Below are positions 1-9,574 of a stretch of DNA of 64,000 bases, one piece after another. The DNA comes from Pseudomonas reidholzensis (lineage in GTDB: Bacteria; Pseudomonadota; Gammaproteobacteria; Pseudomonadales; Pseudomonadaceae). How positions within the stretch are numbered: the stretch's first letter is position 1; every line of letters starts with the position of its first letter. The stretch lies in contig NZ_UNOZ01000017.1 in assembly GCF_900536025.1 (NCBI RefSeq), positions 1 to 64,000 of the forward strand. Direction: 5' to 3'. The translations under genes and the position numbers were made by a program. Under the pieces are notes generated by a model. That model worked only from the letters and a program-made list of their open reading frames with translations, was not told the origin of the DNA and made no database searches.

Positions 1-314
1 TGCGTGGGTTCGGTGTAGATGCGTTGGGCGTTGGCCTTTTTGGGGCTTATCCGTTTGATGTGGAGGCGCTTATGGCCCCTTCCGCCCTTACGGCGGGTCC
101 CTTTTTTTCTTTGAAAAAAAGTAACAAAAAACCGCTTGCTCCTGCATCCGGCCCGTCGCTGCGCTACGGGTTCCCTCACTCCGGCCTTGCTCCCGCGAGG
201 ACCGGGCTGTACGGGCCTTCCTGGCCCGCAGCCCTTGCCGGCCTTCCTGGCCGTCACCTCGCTTCGCAAGACCTCCGTTCGGCCTCCTGAAGTCGCGGTA
301 GATCAAGATCACAA

Positions 315-427
315 GCCAGATCAAGGGCCAGATCAAGGGCCAGATCAAGGGCCAGATCAAGGGCCAGATCAAGGGCCAGATCAAGGGCCAGATCAAGGGC
401 CAGATCAAGGGCCAGATCAAGGGCCAG
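315..427. repeat. 12-bp tandem repeat, about 9.4 copies
   Basis: The unit GGGCCAGATCAA is repeated head to tail without spacers, with eight perfect full units at 325-420 and partial units on each side. The related element near 40540-40580 carries only about two units, so the array varies in length between copies. There are no unique spacers, so it is not a CRISPR array. Confidence 0.95.
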
Positions 428-512
428 GGCACCGGCTGGCGAATCGCTGCGCTCTCGCTTGTTTATAAGGGCGGTACAGCGCGTCAGCGCCAGAATTTGC
501 ATTGGCAGTCCC

Positions 513-606
513 GGCCTCTTCGCGGGTAAACCCGCTCCCACAGGTTCTCTGCTGACCGTAAGGCCACCACGGCCCCTGTGGGAGCGGGTTTACCCGCGAA
601 GAGGCC
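513..606. repeat. REP inverted pair (TTCGCGGGTAAACCCGC type)
   Basis: Two 32-base arms at 513-544 and 575-606 are exact reverse complements around a 30-base spacer. The sequence matches the REP class of P. putida-group genomes with a GCGGGTTTACCCGC core. Confidence 0.9.
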
Positions 607-1124
607 AAGCTATCCACCACCATTGCCACTATCGAAGATAACGCCAGCCCAGGCGCCACCCCTAACTTGGCGACCTCAGGAGGCCGAACGGAGGTCTTGC
701 GGAGCGAGGTGACGGCCATGGATGGCCGGCAAGGGCTGCGGGCCAGGAAGGCCCGTACAGCCCGGTCCACGCGGGAGCAAGGCCGGAGTGAGGGAACCCG
801 CAGCGCAGCGGAGGGCCGGATGTGGGAGCCAGCGGTTTTTGGTTACTTTTTTCCAAGAAAAAAAGTGACCCGCCGTAAGGGCGGAAGGGGCCATAAGCGC
901 CACCACATCAAACGGATAAGCACCCAAAAAACCCGACGCATCTACACCGAACAACGGCCCCAGCTTCTAGACTGACCCGGCATCAAGGCCTGCCCGACAC
1001 CTTGCAATCTGCACGATCCGAGCAGAAACCCGACGAAAAATCGCGCATCTGATAGTCATTCGCCATTATCTCGGTTCTCGGCAGCCCCTTGGCAGGGGTA
1101 GAATGCGCAAAACCGGGAGCCGCA

Positions 1125-2132
1125 ATGAACCACGACCGTCTCACCCCCACTGAAGAAGATGCCATCACCGACGCCGCGGCGCACTGGTGCATGCGCCTGC
1201 ACGCCGATGACTGCACGGCGGCTGAGCGCGAGGCCTTCGACCAGTGGCTGGCGGCCGATCCCCGGCACCTCGACGAATACCGGGCGATGCGCGACATCTG
1301 GCAAACCGCCGACCTGCTGCCGCGCAACGCCGACGTTATCGCCTTCACGCCTCAACCGCAGCACCAGCCGGTCCGGCGCAACTGGCAACCGCTGGCGTCG
1401 GCCGCGGCGATCGCCCTGCTGGTGCTGCCGCTGGCCGGCTGGATCGGCTGGGAACAAGCCTGGTTGCCCAACCACTACCAGCATTTCGAGGCCAGCGACC
1501 AGGTGCGCCAGGTGCAACTGAGCGACGGCAGCGTGGTCGAGCTCAACCTCCACACCGACCTGCGCTTTCTCAACTACAAGGACCAGCGCCAGGTCACCCT
1601 GAGCAAGGGCGAGGCGTTTTTCAAGGTCACCCACGACAGCAGCCACCCGTTCATCGTCCGCGCAGGCCTGGGCCAGACCCGGGTCACCGGCACTCAGTTC
1701 AACGTCTGGAAGTACAACGACCAGGTCAAGGTGACCTTGGTCGAAGGCTCGGTGCTGGTCAGCAGCCATGGCAGCGACGGCGGCTATCGCCTTGGCCCAG
1801 GCATGCAGGCGGCCTACCACAGCGGCGATTTCGAGCCGACCCTGCGCCAGAGCGACGACACCGACAACAGCCTGGCCTGGCGCGATGGCAGGCTGGTACT
1901 GGACAACCTCAGCCTGTCGCAGGCGCTGCCGGTGATCAACCGCTACCTGGACAAGCCACTGTTGCTGGCCGATGAAAGCACCGGCGCGATCCGCGTCAGC
2001 GGCGTGTACAACACCCGTGAGGTGCGGCGCATGATCGACAACCTGCCCAAGGTGCTGCCGATCTACCTGACCCGCAGCAAGGACGGCAGCACCGTCCTCA
2101 ACCGCATCACCCCGCTCACCCACAAGGGCTGA
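1125..2132 (+). CDS. FecR-family anti-sigma / sigma regulator (orphan)
   Basis: A 335-residue inner-membrane signalling protein of the FecR family, which transmits the state of a TonB-dependent receptor to an ECF sigma factor. Residues about 12-60 form the cytoplasmic DUF4880 domain with the usual W21, W41 and W59. Residues about 88-108 are a single membrane helix. The periplasmic FecR domain follows (RQVQLSDGSVVELN, then VRAGLGQTRVTGTQFNV). The ATG at 1125, preceded by GGGAG, is preferred to an in-frame TTG at 1089. Neither a sigma gene nor a receptor adjoins it: upstream is the composite repeat and downstream a convergent permease. Its partners are either left of the window or elsewhere. 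Confidence 0.85.
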   Translation: MNHDRLTPTEEDAITDAAAHWCMRLHADDCTAAEREAFDQWLAADPRHLDEYRAMRDIWQTADLLPRNADVIAFTPQPQHQPVRRNWQPLASAAAIALLVLPLAGWIGWEQAWLPNHYQHFEASDQVRQVQLSDGSVVELNLHTDLRFLNYKDQRQVTLSKGEAFFKVTHDSSHPFIVRAGLGQTRVTGTQFNVWKYNDQVKVTLVEGSVLVSSHGSDGGYRLGPGMQAAYHSGDFEPTLRQSDDTDNSLAWRDGRLVLDNLSLSQALPVINRYLDKPLLLADESTGAIRVSGVYNTREVRRMIDNLPKVLPIYLTRSKDGSTVLNRITPLTHKG

Positions 2133-2136
2133 CGCC

Positions 2137-3456
2137 TCAGAGCACCATCGCCGCGACCCAACCGAACGCCAGCAGCGGCAGGTTGTAGTGGATGAAGGTC
2201 GGCACCACGGTGTCCCAGATATGGTGATGCTGGCCATCCACATTGAGCCCCGACGTCGGCCCGAGGGTCGAGTCCGACGCCGGCGAGCCGGCATCGCCCA
2301 ACGCGCCGGCGGTGCCGACGATGCACACGGTGGCCAGAGGGTCGAAGCCCAGCTGCACGCACAGCGGCACGAAGATCGCCGCGAGGATCGGCACCGTCGA
2401 GAACGACGAGCCGATGCCCATGGTCACCAGCAAACCTACCAGCAACATCAGCAAGGCACCGATGCCCTTGCTGTGGTCGATCCACTGCGCCGAGGTTTCG
2501 ACCAGGCTGTTGACCTCGCCGGTGGCCTTCATCACGTCGGCAAAGCCGGACGCGGCAATCATGATGAAGCCGATCATGGCCATCATCTTCATGCCTTCGG
2601 TGAACAGGTCGTCGGTGTCTTTCCAGCGGACGATGCCTGACAGCGAGAAGATCAGAAAGCCGACCATGGCGCCGATGATCATCGAGTCCAGCCACAGCTG
2701 GACGATGAACGCGGCGCCGATCGCCAGCCCGGCCACCAGCAGCGTCAGCGGGTTGTAGCTGACGCTCACCTGCTCGACCTGCTCGATGCGCGCCAGGTCG
2801 TAGTCACGCTTCTTGCGGTAGCTGAAGAACACCGCCACCAGCAAACCGGCAAGCATGCCCGCCGCTGGCAGGGCCATGGCGTGGGTGACGTTGACGGCAC
2901 TGACATCGACCCCGGCGCGGCTGACGTTGGCCAGCAGGATCTGGTTGAGGAAGATGTTGCCGAAACCGACAGGCAGGAAGATGTACGGCGTGATCAGGCC
3001 AAAGGTGATCACACAGGCGATCAGCCGGCGGTCGATACGCAGGCGCGTCAGCACATATAACAGGGGCGGCACCAGCAGCGGGATAAAGGCGATATGGATC
3101 GGCAGGATGTTCTGCGACGACACCGCCACCACCAGCATCAGGCCGATCAGCAGCCACTTGAGCTTGCCGCCGTCGGCGTGCCCTTGCCGGTCGATCATCG
3201 CCAGGGCGCGATCGGCCAGCGCGTGGGCCAGGCCGGATTTGGCGATGGCCACGGCAAAGGCGCCGAGCAGCGCGTACGACAGTGCCACGGTGGCGCCGCC
3301 GCCAAGGCCGCCATTGAAGGCCTTCAGTGTGCCTTCGATGCCCAAGCCGCCGACCAGGCCGCCGGTCAGGGCGCCAACGATCAGGGCGATCACCACATGC
3401 ACGCGGGACAAGCTCAATATCAGCATGATGCCGACCGCGGCAATGACTGCATTCAT
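2137..3456 (-). CDS. Na+/H+ antiporter-family permease (YuiF/NhaC-like)
   Basis: A 439-residue polytopic inner-membrane protein with about 11-12 hydrophobic segments. The N-terminal stretch [20 protein letters not shown], the segment [19 protein letters not shown] and the C-terminal [19 protein letters not shown] match the COG2056 group of NhaC-related transporters, some of which are annotated as histidine or organic-solute permeases. The substrate cannot be read from sequence. It stands alone, converging on the fecR gene with a 4-base gap. The 283 bases between its start and the chemoreceptor gene must hold the divergent promoters, but I see no clear operator there. Confidence 0.8.
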   Translation of the reverse strand: MNAVIAAVGIMLILSLSRVHVVIALIVGALTGGLVGGLGIEGTLKAFNGGLGGGATVALSYALLGAFAVAIAKSGLAHALADRALAMIDRQGHADGGKLKWLLIGLMLVVAVSSQNILPIHIAFIPLLVPPLLYVLTRLRIDRRLIACVITFGLITPYIFLPVGFGNIFLNQILLANVSRAGVDVSAVNVTHAMALPAAGMLAGLLVAVFFSYRKKRDYDLARIEQVEQVSVSYNPLTLLVAGLAIGAAFIVQLWLDSMIIGAMVGFLIFSLSGIVRWKDTDDLFTEGMKMMAMIGFIMIAASGFADVMKATGEVNSLVETSAQWIDHSKGIGALLMLLVGLLVTMGIGSSFSTVPILAAIFVPLCVQLGFDPLATVCIVGTAGALGDAGSPASDSTLGPTSGLNVDGQHHHIWDTVVPTFIHYNLPLLAFGWVAAMVL

Positions 3457-3739
3457 GGTCTGGTTTACCTCGTTACGACAGACAAAAAGCGACGGTGCCG
3501 GCGACAGGCTGCGCGGTGGCAGTGGCCGGACCCAGGGGTGTTGTTATGAAGGGCGCACACTCTGAAGGGCGGGTAGGCAGATGTCAAATTGGCCAGACTA
3601 GGCTGGAACGCGGGATGCACGCCCGTCAGCCGGCCGATGTTAGCGCAAAAAGCCCAGCGCTTTAAATTGAACGTTTGAATAAAGAAAAATCGTACAACGC
3701 CGATACAGGCTGCAGACCTATTACAACGGATGCTCCCCA

Positions 3740-5884
3740 ATGCCTCTGCGCCAACTGTCCATCCAGTGGAAGATCACCCTGCTCGCCGGCTTGTGCCTGG
3801 CCAGCATCGTCACCTTGCTGGTCGGCCTTTCGCTGTACCGCATGGACCACAGCTCCGACCTGGTCAAGGCGAGCAGCATGAAGATGCTCTCCGATTCGGC
3901 CCAGGCACGCATCGAGTCGCAAGGTGAAGTCCAGGCGCTGAACATCCGCCGCCAGTTCATGGACGCTTATCAGTACGGCGCCGGCTTTGCCCGCCAGGTG
4001 CTGTTCCTGCGCGAGCAGGCAGAAAAGCGCTTTCTGGATGCCTATGATCTGCGCGAAGACATGACCCAGCAGGTGCGCAGCGCGCTGCAGGCCAACCCCG
4101 ACCTGCTGGGCCTGTCGCTGGTGTTCGAGCCTGACGCCCTGGACGGCAAGGACAGCCTGTTCGACGGCCAGGAGGCACTGGGCAGCAACGAAAAAGGTCG
4201 CTTCGCCTTGTACTGGTCCCAGCCGCGGGCCGGCCAGCTGACCGCCATGGCCCTGCCCGAGCACGACATGGCCAACACCGAACTCGGCCCCAGCGGCCAG
4301 CCCGCCAACACCTGGTGGGTGTGCCCGCGCAGCACCGGCAAGGTCTGCGTGGTCGAGCCGTACTTCTATGCCATCGACGGCCAGCAGGTCCTGATGACCA
4401 GCATCGTCTTCCCGCTGTCGGTCAAGGGCAAGGTGATCGCCACCCTGTCCATCGACATCAACCTCAACAGCCTGCAGGCGCTCAGCCAGGACGCCAGCCG
4501 CAGCCTCTACGAAGGCCGCACCACGGTCGGCATCATCAGCCCGGTGGGCCTGCTCGCCGGCTACAGCGCCGATCCGAGCAAGCTGGCCGAGCGCCTGGAG
4601 CGGGTCGACCCGGCCCAGGGCGCGGAGCTGGTGCGCACGCTGGCCGAGGGCAAGCTGCAGGTGGTGCACGCCGAGCAACGCCTGAAAGTGCTCGCCGCCT
4701 TTACCCCGATCCCCGATGCCAAGCCGTGGGGCGTGCTGCTCGACGTGCCGGAAAACGCCCTGACCGGCCCGGCCGAAGCACTCAAGGTCGAGCTCGACGC
4801 GCTCAACACCAGCGGCACCCTGCTCGAACTCGGCCTGGGCCTGGCGGCGGCCATCGCCGGGCTGCTGCTGGTCTGGCTGATGGCGCGCGGCGTGACCCGG
4901 CCGATCCTTGGCGTGGCTGCCATGCTGCAGGACATCGCCAGCGGCGAAGGCGACTTGACCCGCCGCCTGCAGTACGACAAGCGCGATGAGCTGGGCGAGC
5001 TGGCCGGCTGGTTCAACCGCTTCCTGGACAAGCTGCAGCCAACCATCGCCGAGGTCAAACGCTCGGTGCAGGCCGCGCGCGGCACCGCCGACCAGTCTGC
5101 CGCGATCGCCAGCCAGACCAGCGCCGGCATGGAGCAGCAGTACCGTCAGGTCGATCAGGTGGCCACCGCCTCGCACGAGATGAGCGCCACCGCCCAGGAC
5201 GTCGCACGCAGCGCCGCGCAAGCCGCACACGCCGCGCGCGAGGCTGACCAGGCCACCCGCGAGGGCCTGGCGGTGATCAGCCGCACCACCGACAGCATCG
5301 ACGCCCTGGCCGCCAACATGAGCGACACCATGGCCCAGGTCGAAGGCCTGGCGCAGAACAGCGAGAAGATTGGCTCGGTGCTCGAAGTGATCCGCTCGAT
5401 CGCCGAACAGACCAACCTCTTGGCGCTTAACGCTGCCATTGAAGCGGCGCGTGCCGGCGAGGCCGGGCGCGGTTTTGCGGTGGTCGCCGATGAAGTGCGC
5501 AACCTCGCGCGGCGCACCCAGGAGTCGGTGGAAGAAACCCGTCAGGTGATCGAGTCACTGCAGGCCGGCACCCGCGAAGTAGTCGGCGCCATGGACAGCA
5601 GCCACCGCCAGGCCCAAGGCGGCGTCGAACAGGTCGGCCAGGCCGTCACCGCTCTGCAGCGGATCGGCCAGGCGGTGACGGTGATCAGCGACATGAACCT
5701 GCAGATCGCCTCGGCGGCCGAAGAGCAGAGCGCCGTGGCCGAGGAGATCAACAGCAACGTCGCGACCATTCGCGATGTCACCGAGTCGTTGTCCGGCCAG
5801 GCCACCGAGTCGGCGCGGGTCAGCCAGTCGCTCAACAGTTTGGCCAACCAGCAGCAGGGGCTGATGGACCAGTTCCGCGTCTGA
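3740..5884 (+). CDS. Methyl-accepting chemotaxis protein with dCache-type sensor
   Basis: A 714-residue chemoreceptor. TM1 spans about residues 11-31. A periplasmic sensor of roughly 320 residues follows; its size and pattern ([30 protein letters not shown]) fit a double-Cache domain. TM2 lies at about 358-378, then a HAMP linker and a long signalling coiled coil. The hairpin tip [19 protein letters not shown] and the following [17 protein letters not shown] are the highly conserved CheA/CheW contact region. There is no CheR-binding C-terminal pentapeptide (the protein ends MDQFRV). The ligand is unknown. It is monocistronic, with a GC hairpin downstream. Confidence 0.93.
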   Translation: MPLRQLSIQWKITLLAGLCLASIVTLLVGLSLYRMDHSSDLVKASSMKMLSDSAQARIESQGEVQALNIRRQFMDAYQYGAGFARQVLFLREQAEKRFLDAYDLREDMTQQVRSALQANPDLLGLSLVFEPDALDGKDSLFDGQEALGSNEKGRFALYWSQPRAGQLTAMALPEHDMANTELGPSGQPANTWWVCPRSTGKVCVVEPYFYAIDGQQVLMTSIVFPLSVKGKVIATLSIDINLNSLQALSQDASRSLYEGRTTVGIISPVGLLAGYSADPSKLAERLERVDPAQGAELVRTLAEGKLQVVHAEQRLKVLAAFTPIPDAKPWGVLLDVPENALTGPAEALKVELDALNTSGTLLELGLGLAAAIAGLLLVWLMARGVTRPILGVAAMLQDIASGEGDLTRRLQYDKRDELGELAGWFNRFLDKLQPTIAEVKRSVQAARGTADQSAAIASQTSAGMEQQYRQVDQVATASHEMSATAQDVARSAAQAAHAAREADQATREGLAVISRTTDSIDALAANMSDTMAQVEGLAQNSEKIGSVLEVIRSIAEQTNLLALNAAIEAARAGEAGRGFAVVADEVRNLARRTQESVEETRQVIESLQAGTREVVGAMDSSHRQAQGGVEQVGQAVTALQRIGQAVTVISDMNLQIASAAEEQSAVAEEINSNVATIRDVTESLSGQATESARVSQSLNSLANQQQGLMDQFRV

Positions 5885-5918
5885 ATCAGGGTTGCCAGGG
5901 CGGCCTCACGGGGCGGCG

Positions 5919-5940
5919 GTGGGCGCAGGGAAGCGCCCAC
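5919..5940 (+). terminator. GC-rich hairpin after the chemoreceptor gene
   Basis: Arms GTGGGCGC and GCGCCCAC are perfect complements around a 6-base loop, 35 bases after the stop codon. No T-tract follows, so intrinsic termination is uncertain. Confidence 0.4.
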
Positions 5941-6013
5941 GGGGCTTGCCGCGCAAGCGCCCGGCGCAGAGAATGCCAGGCATAATCCTGCCGCCGCCCC
6001 GGAGCTCGCCCGC

Positions 6014-6883
6014 GTGTCCCTCAAAGCCCTGCGCACCCTGGTGACCATTGCCCGCCATGGCACCTTTGCCCGCGCCGCCGACCTGCTCAGCCTCACCCCT
6101 TCGGCCGTCAGCCTGCACATCAAGACGCTGGAACGCGAGCTTCAGGTCGAGCTGTTCGATCGCAGCCGGCGCCAGGTGGTATTGAGCGAGGCCGGGCAAC
6201 TGGCGGTGGCCCGTGCCGAGAGCATTCTCAGTGCCTATGACGAACTGGCCGACACCTTGGCCAGCGGCCCGAGCCTGCGCGGCCGCCTGCGCATCGGCGC
6301 GATCCATACGGTGCTGGCCCGGCGCCTGCCCAAAGCGCTGCTGTGGATCAAGACGCACCACCCGCACCTGCACATCAGCGTTGTTTCGGGGATGTCGGCA
6401 GAGCTCGCCCGACGGGTCGAGGACGGCGAGCTGGATGCGGCGATCACCACCGAACCCGTGAGCCCCTATCCGCAGTGCCTGAGCTATAGCGCACTGTTCG
6501 AGGACCGTTTCTGGGCCATCGCCAGCCCCGAACTGGCCGGACAGAGCGTGGCGCAATTGCTCGCCAGCCAGCCGTTCCTGCGCTTCGACAAGCGCGCCTG
6601 GGCGGGCCGGCAGATCGAACAGGAGCTGCGCCGCCAGCATTTGCACGTCACCGAGCAGATGGAGCTGGACAGCCAGGAGGCATTGGCGCGGATGGCGGCG
6701 ATGGGCTTGGGCGTGGCGATCATTCCGATTGCCGACGATGACCTGGAGCGCCTGCCGCCGGCCACCCGCTTGCCGTTCGGCGAGCCACAGCTGCGGCGCA
6801 CGATGGTGCTGCTGGAGCATGAGAAGAGCCAGCGTCGGCACCTGAGTGCGGTGCTCAAGACCGCACTGGATGCTTCGCACTGA
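6014..6883 (+). CDS. LysR-family transcriptional regulator
   Basis: A 289-residue LysR-type regulator. Residues about 3-62 form the winged helix (ALRTLVTIARHGTFARAADL ... LFDRSRRQVVLSEAG), followed by a substrate-binding domain with two alpha/beta lobes (GRLRIGAIHTVLARRLP; GELDAAITTEP). Translation starts at GTG 6014, and the family's N-terminal spacing fits this start. It lies between the chemoreceptor and an AEC permease 379 bases downstream on the same strand. Because a REP pair separates it from the permease, a regulatory link to that gene is only possible, not shown. Effector unknown. Confidence 0.88.
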   Translation: MSLKALRTLVTIARHGTFARAADLLSLTPSAVSLHIKTLERELQVELFDRSRRQVVLSEAGQLAVARAESILSAYDELADTLASGPSLRGRLRIGAIHTVLARRLPKALLWIKTHHPHLHISVVSGMSAELARRVEDGELDAAITTEPVSPYPQCLSYSALFEDRFWAIASPELAGQSVAQLLASQPFLRFDKRAWAGRQIEQELRRQHLHVTEQMELDSQEALARMAAMGLGVAIIPIADDDLERLPPATRLPFGEPQLRRTMVLLEHEKSQRRHLSAVLKTALDASH

Positions 6884-6933
6884 GTAGCAGCCCTTCGAGG
6901 TCCTCGCATTTTCCCTGGCTTTATTCTTGCCTC

Positions 6934-7116
6934 GAGCTCGCCGGGGCCGCTGCGCGCCCCTTTCGCGACACAAGGCCGCTCCCACAGGGATTGCGTCAAC
7001 TGTCAGAAATTGGGCCAGACAGTTTCTGTTCCAAGCGCGACAGTGGCTGCCTGGCGCCGTCCATGTGGGAGCGGCCTTGTGTCGCGAAAGGGGCGCGCAG
7101 CGGCCCCGGCGAGCTC
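6934..7116. repeat. REP inverted pair (TTTCGCGACACAAGGCC type)
   Basis: Arms of 53 bases at 6934-6986 and 7064-7116 are inverted copies around a 77-base spacer. This accounts for about half of the 379-base gap between the LysR gene and the AEC permease gene. The remainder (7117-7262) is comparatively AT-rich and probably carries the permease promoter, but no motif is clear. Confidence 0.9.
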
Positions 7117-7262
7117 ACGCCAAGCGCAATTTCAAAACACCTTGAAAAAGGATGGCCCCGCATCAATGCAGTTTTTCTCAACGGTGAATGCAGAAAACAA
7201 CGTTTTTTTCTGCTGAATCGCCGCTGTAGTCTGCACCGGTACCCGACCACGGAACCTCTCCC

Positions 7263-8180
7263 ATGCTTGACTTGCTGCTGACCACGCTGGTGCCGATCAT
7301 CCTGTTGATTGCCCTCGGTACCTGGCTACGGGTCCGCGGCTTTCTGGCTGAAAGCTTCTGGCCTGGCGCCGAGCGCCTGAGCTACTACGTGCTGCTGCCG
7401 TCGCTGTTCCTGCACGGCCTGGCCACGGCCAACCTCGACGGTGTACCCGTGCTCGGGATGGTCGCGGTGCTGATGCTCTCGACCCTGCTCGGCGCGGTGC
7501 TGCTGGTGCTCTATCAGGGCGCGGTGAACCACGACGGCGCGGACTTCACCTCGGTGTTCCAGGGCGGCGTGCGCTTCAACAACTACATTGGCGCGACCTT
7601 GGCCGCCGGCCTCTATGGCAGTGCCGGGATCGCCTTGGCGGCGGTGGCCAACGCCGCCATCGTGCCGCTGGTGAACCTGCTCTGCGTGCTGGTGTTCGCC
7701 CGCTTCAGCGCCCGTCACAGTTCGCCATTGACCGTCCTCAAGGCGATCTTCGCCAACCCGTTGATCATCGGCTGCGCCGGCGGGCTGTTGCTGCGGGTCA
7801 GCGGCCTCGGCTTGCCGGCGGGGCTGGAGCCGACGATCAAGGCGCTCGGCCAGGCCGCCCTGCCCCTTGGCCTGTTGTGCGTGGGCGCGGCCCTGGGGGG
7901 TGCGCGTCTCGGCCAGCAGGTACGGCCGTTGCTGGCGGCGTCGCTGTTCAAGTTCCTGGTCATGCCGGTGGCGGCCTGGGGCCTGTGCCGGCTGCTCGGT
8001 TTGAGTGGCCAGGCGGCGGTGGTGGCGGTGTTGTTCCAGGCCCTGCCCACGGCCTCCTCGTCGTATGTCATGGCCCGGCAGATGGGCGGCAATGCGCCTT
8101 TGATGGCCACGATCATCGCCTTGCAGACCGTCGCCGCGGCGTTGACCCTGCCCTTGATGCTGAGCCTGACGCTGAGTTGA
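7263..8180 (+). CDS. AEC-family permease (auxin efflux carrier type)
   Basis: A 305-residue membrane protein with about ten hydrophobic segments, typical in length for bacterial AEC carriers that move malate, malonate or other small organic acids. The N-terminus (LLLTTLVPIILLIALG) and the C-terminal half (GGLLLRVSGLGLPAGLEPTI; QALPTASSSYVMARQMGG) match the family. The substrate is not deducible. It appears monocistronic, and the next gene starts 48 bases later with its own ribosome-binding site. Confidence 0.85.
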   Translation: MLDLLLTTLVPIILLIALGTWLRVRGFLAESFWPGAERLSYYVLLPSLFLHGLATANLDGVPVLGMVAVLMLSTLLGAVLLVLYQGAVNHDGADFTSVFQGGVRFNNYIGATLAAGLYGSAGIALAAVANAAIVPLVNLLCVLVFARFSARHSSPLTVLKAIFANPLIIGCAGGLLLRVSGLGLPAGLEPTIKALGQAALPLGLLCVGAALGGARLGQQVRPLLAASLFKFLVMPVAAWGLCRLLGLSGQAAVVAVLFQALPTASSSYVMARQMGGNAPLMATIIALQTVAAALTLPLMLSLTLS

Positions 8181-8228
8181 ATTCCGCCAGCTAGACTGAG
8201 CTTCAGCTCACATTTCGGAAGCTCGACC

Positions 8229-8840
8229 ATGCGCCTATCGTGGATGGTGTTCTGCTTGGCCCTGACCCTGCTCGCAGGCCCCCTCCATGCCGCCGACAGC
8301 GCCCAGGCCGCCGTCGCCGAAGACAAGGCCGAAGCCCTCGAGGAAAAGGTCGTCGACGAGGCGCCGCCGCCGAAAAAGAGCGAGACGCTCACCCCCAGCG
8401 AGGTCAAGGCCGTCGACCCGGCGGGCCAATCGCCGATGGACGACAGCATCACCTGCCTGGCGCGGACCATCTACTGGGAGGCCAAGCAGGCCGACGCCCA
8501 GGACATGAGCGCGGTGGCCAGCGTGGTGATCAACCGGCTGGGTAACGACGGCTTCCCCGACACGATTTGTGGGGTGGTCAAGCAAGGCGTCGAGAGCAAG
8601 AGCTGCCAGTTTTCCTGGTGGTGTGACGGGCGCTCCGACCAGGTCGAGGAAAAGGACCGCTACGACGTTGCCAAGGAAATCGCCCGCAAGGCGCTCAACC
8701 AGCAGCTCAAGGACCCTACCCACGGTGCGCTGTACTTTCACGACCGCACGGTGCACCCGGATTGGGCCAAGGCCTATCGCAAGACGGCGGAAACCAGGCT
8801 GTTCCTGTTCTACAAGCCTAACCAGGCACTGGCGCGCTGA
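8229..8840 (+). CDS. SleB-type cell wall hydrolase, secreted
   Basis: A 203-residue exported protein. Residues 1-21 are a Sec signal peptide ending near LHA-AD. A low-complexity acidic and Pro/Lys linker follows (about 30-70). The C-terminal two thirds is a Hydrolase_2 (SleB/CwlJ) domain: CLARTIYWEAKQADAQD carries the conserved Glu, and ASVVINR, CQFSWWCDG and ALYFHD complete the pattern. SleB-like enzymes cleave peptidoglycan. In non-sporulating Pseudomonas they are presumed to act in the periplasm on the cell wall, but the role is undefined. Confidence 0.85.
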   Translation: MRLSWMVFCLALTLLAGPLHAADSAQAAVAEDKAEALEEKVVDEAPPPKKSETLTPSEVKAVDPAGQSPMDDSITCLARTIYWEAKQADAQDMSAVASVVINRLGNDGFPDTICGVVKQGVESKSCQFSWWCDGRSDQVEEKDRYDVAKEIARKALNQQLKDPTHGALYFHDRTVHPDWAKAYRKTAETRLFLFYKPNQALAR

Positions 8841-8856
8841 ATGGGTATCCGCTCAC

Positions 8857-9486
8857 TCAGGCCGCCGGACCTCTGGGCATCAACTCGTAGGGATGCTTCC
8901 ACCCCGGCGTAGCCTGGATTCGCGCTTTCCACGCCTCGATGTGGGTGAAGTCGGCCAGTTGCATGCCCGTGTCCTCCGGCATGAACACATAGCCGGCCAA
9001 CGACAGGTCGGCAATGGTCAACCGCCCGCCGATCATGAACGGTGTCTGGCTCAAGTGCTGGTCGACTACCCGGTACGCCGCCGTAGCACGCTCACGGAAG
9101 AACGTGGTGACGTCGGTCTCGCCGGTTTTCTTCAGGCCGTAGAGAAACCGCAGGGTCGCGTAGTAGCTGGTGAACTTGTGGTTATCAAACAGCATCCAGC
9201 GCCAGCTCTCGCGGCGCTCTGCTTCGCTCTGCGGGCCGAACTGGCCGGTCTGCTGGGCGAGGTATTCGAGGATCAATGCCGACTGGGTGAGCGTATTGCC
9301 GCCATGCTCCAGCACAGGGACTTCGCCTTGCTCGTTGACCTCGCTGCGCCAGGCGTCGCCGCGGGTCTGGCCATGGAAGAAATCGACGAACAGCGGCTGC
9401 CAGTCCTGCCCGGTCAGTTCGAGCATCAGCGCGACCTTGTAGGCGTTTCCGGATTCGGCGAAGCAGTGCAGCTTGTATTCAGACAT
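8857..9486 (-). CDS. Glutathione S-transferase family protein
   Basis: A 209-residue GST. The N-terminal thioredoxin-like half starts MSEYKLHCFAESGNAYKVAL, with S12/N14 in the glutathione-activating region, and has the cis-Pro segment GEVPVLEHGGNTLTQSALIL. The helical C-terminal half includes PFMIGGRLTIADLSLAGYVF with the conserved N-capping box Asp. Its natural substrate is unknown. It is convergent with the SleB gene and divergent from the acetyltransferase gene. Confidence 0.88.
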   Translation of the reverse strand: MSEYKLHCFAESGNAYKVALMLELTGQDWQPLFVDFFHGQTRGDAWRSEVNEQGEVPVLEHGGNTLTQSALILEYLAQQTGQFGPQSEAERRESWRWMLFDNHKFTSYYATLRFLYGLKKTGETDVTTFFRERATAAYRVVDQHLSQTPFMIGGRLTIADLSLAGYVFMPEDTGMQLADFTHIEAWKARIQATPGWKHPYELMPRGPAA

Positions 9487-9574
9487 GGTTGACCTTCATA
9501 TTCCGTTGAATGACCACGGGCCAGTAGATCACGAGCCCGATCGCGTCGCCAACCACCCCGAGCAAGGAGGCTCC

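Larger units (their letters stand above)
1..962. repeat. Composite repeat element with inverted arms, tandem array and REP pair
   Basis: This 1.1 kb region upstream of the first gene contains no credible gene. Seen directly: an arm at about 8-290 is repeated in inverted orientation at about 672-958, with many identical stretches (ATCCGTTTGATGTGG at the outer end, GGCCTCCTGA at the inner end). Between the arms lie a 12-bp tandem array (315-427), a unique block (428-510), a REP inverted pair (513-606) and a block at 607-680. The same modules, minus one arm, occur in reverse order at 40306-40838. The open frames here give low-complexity products and differ between copies, so I do not call genes. 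The left end may extend beyond the window. Confidence 0.85.

Noticed and set aside
313..430. Possible CRISPR array
   Set aside because: The 12-bp units abut without unique spacers, and no cas genes are present.
88..975. Open frames in the composite repeat, including a GPDQ-repeat product
   Set aside because: They are low-complexity translations of repeat DNA open in several frames, not conserved as frames between the two loci and without ribosome-binding sites.
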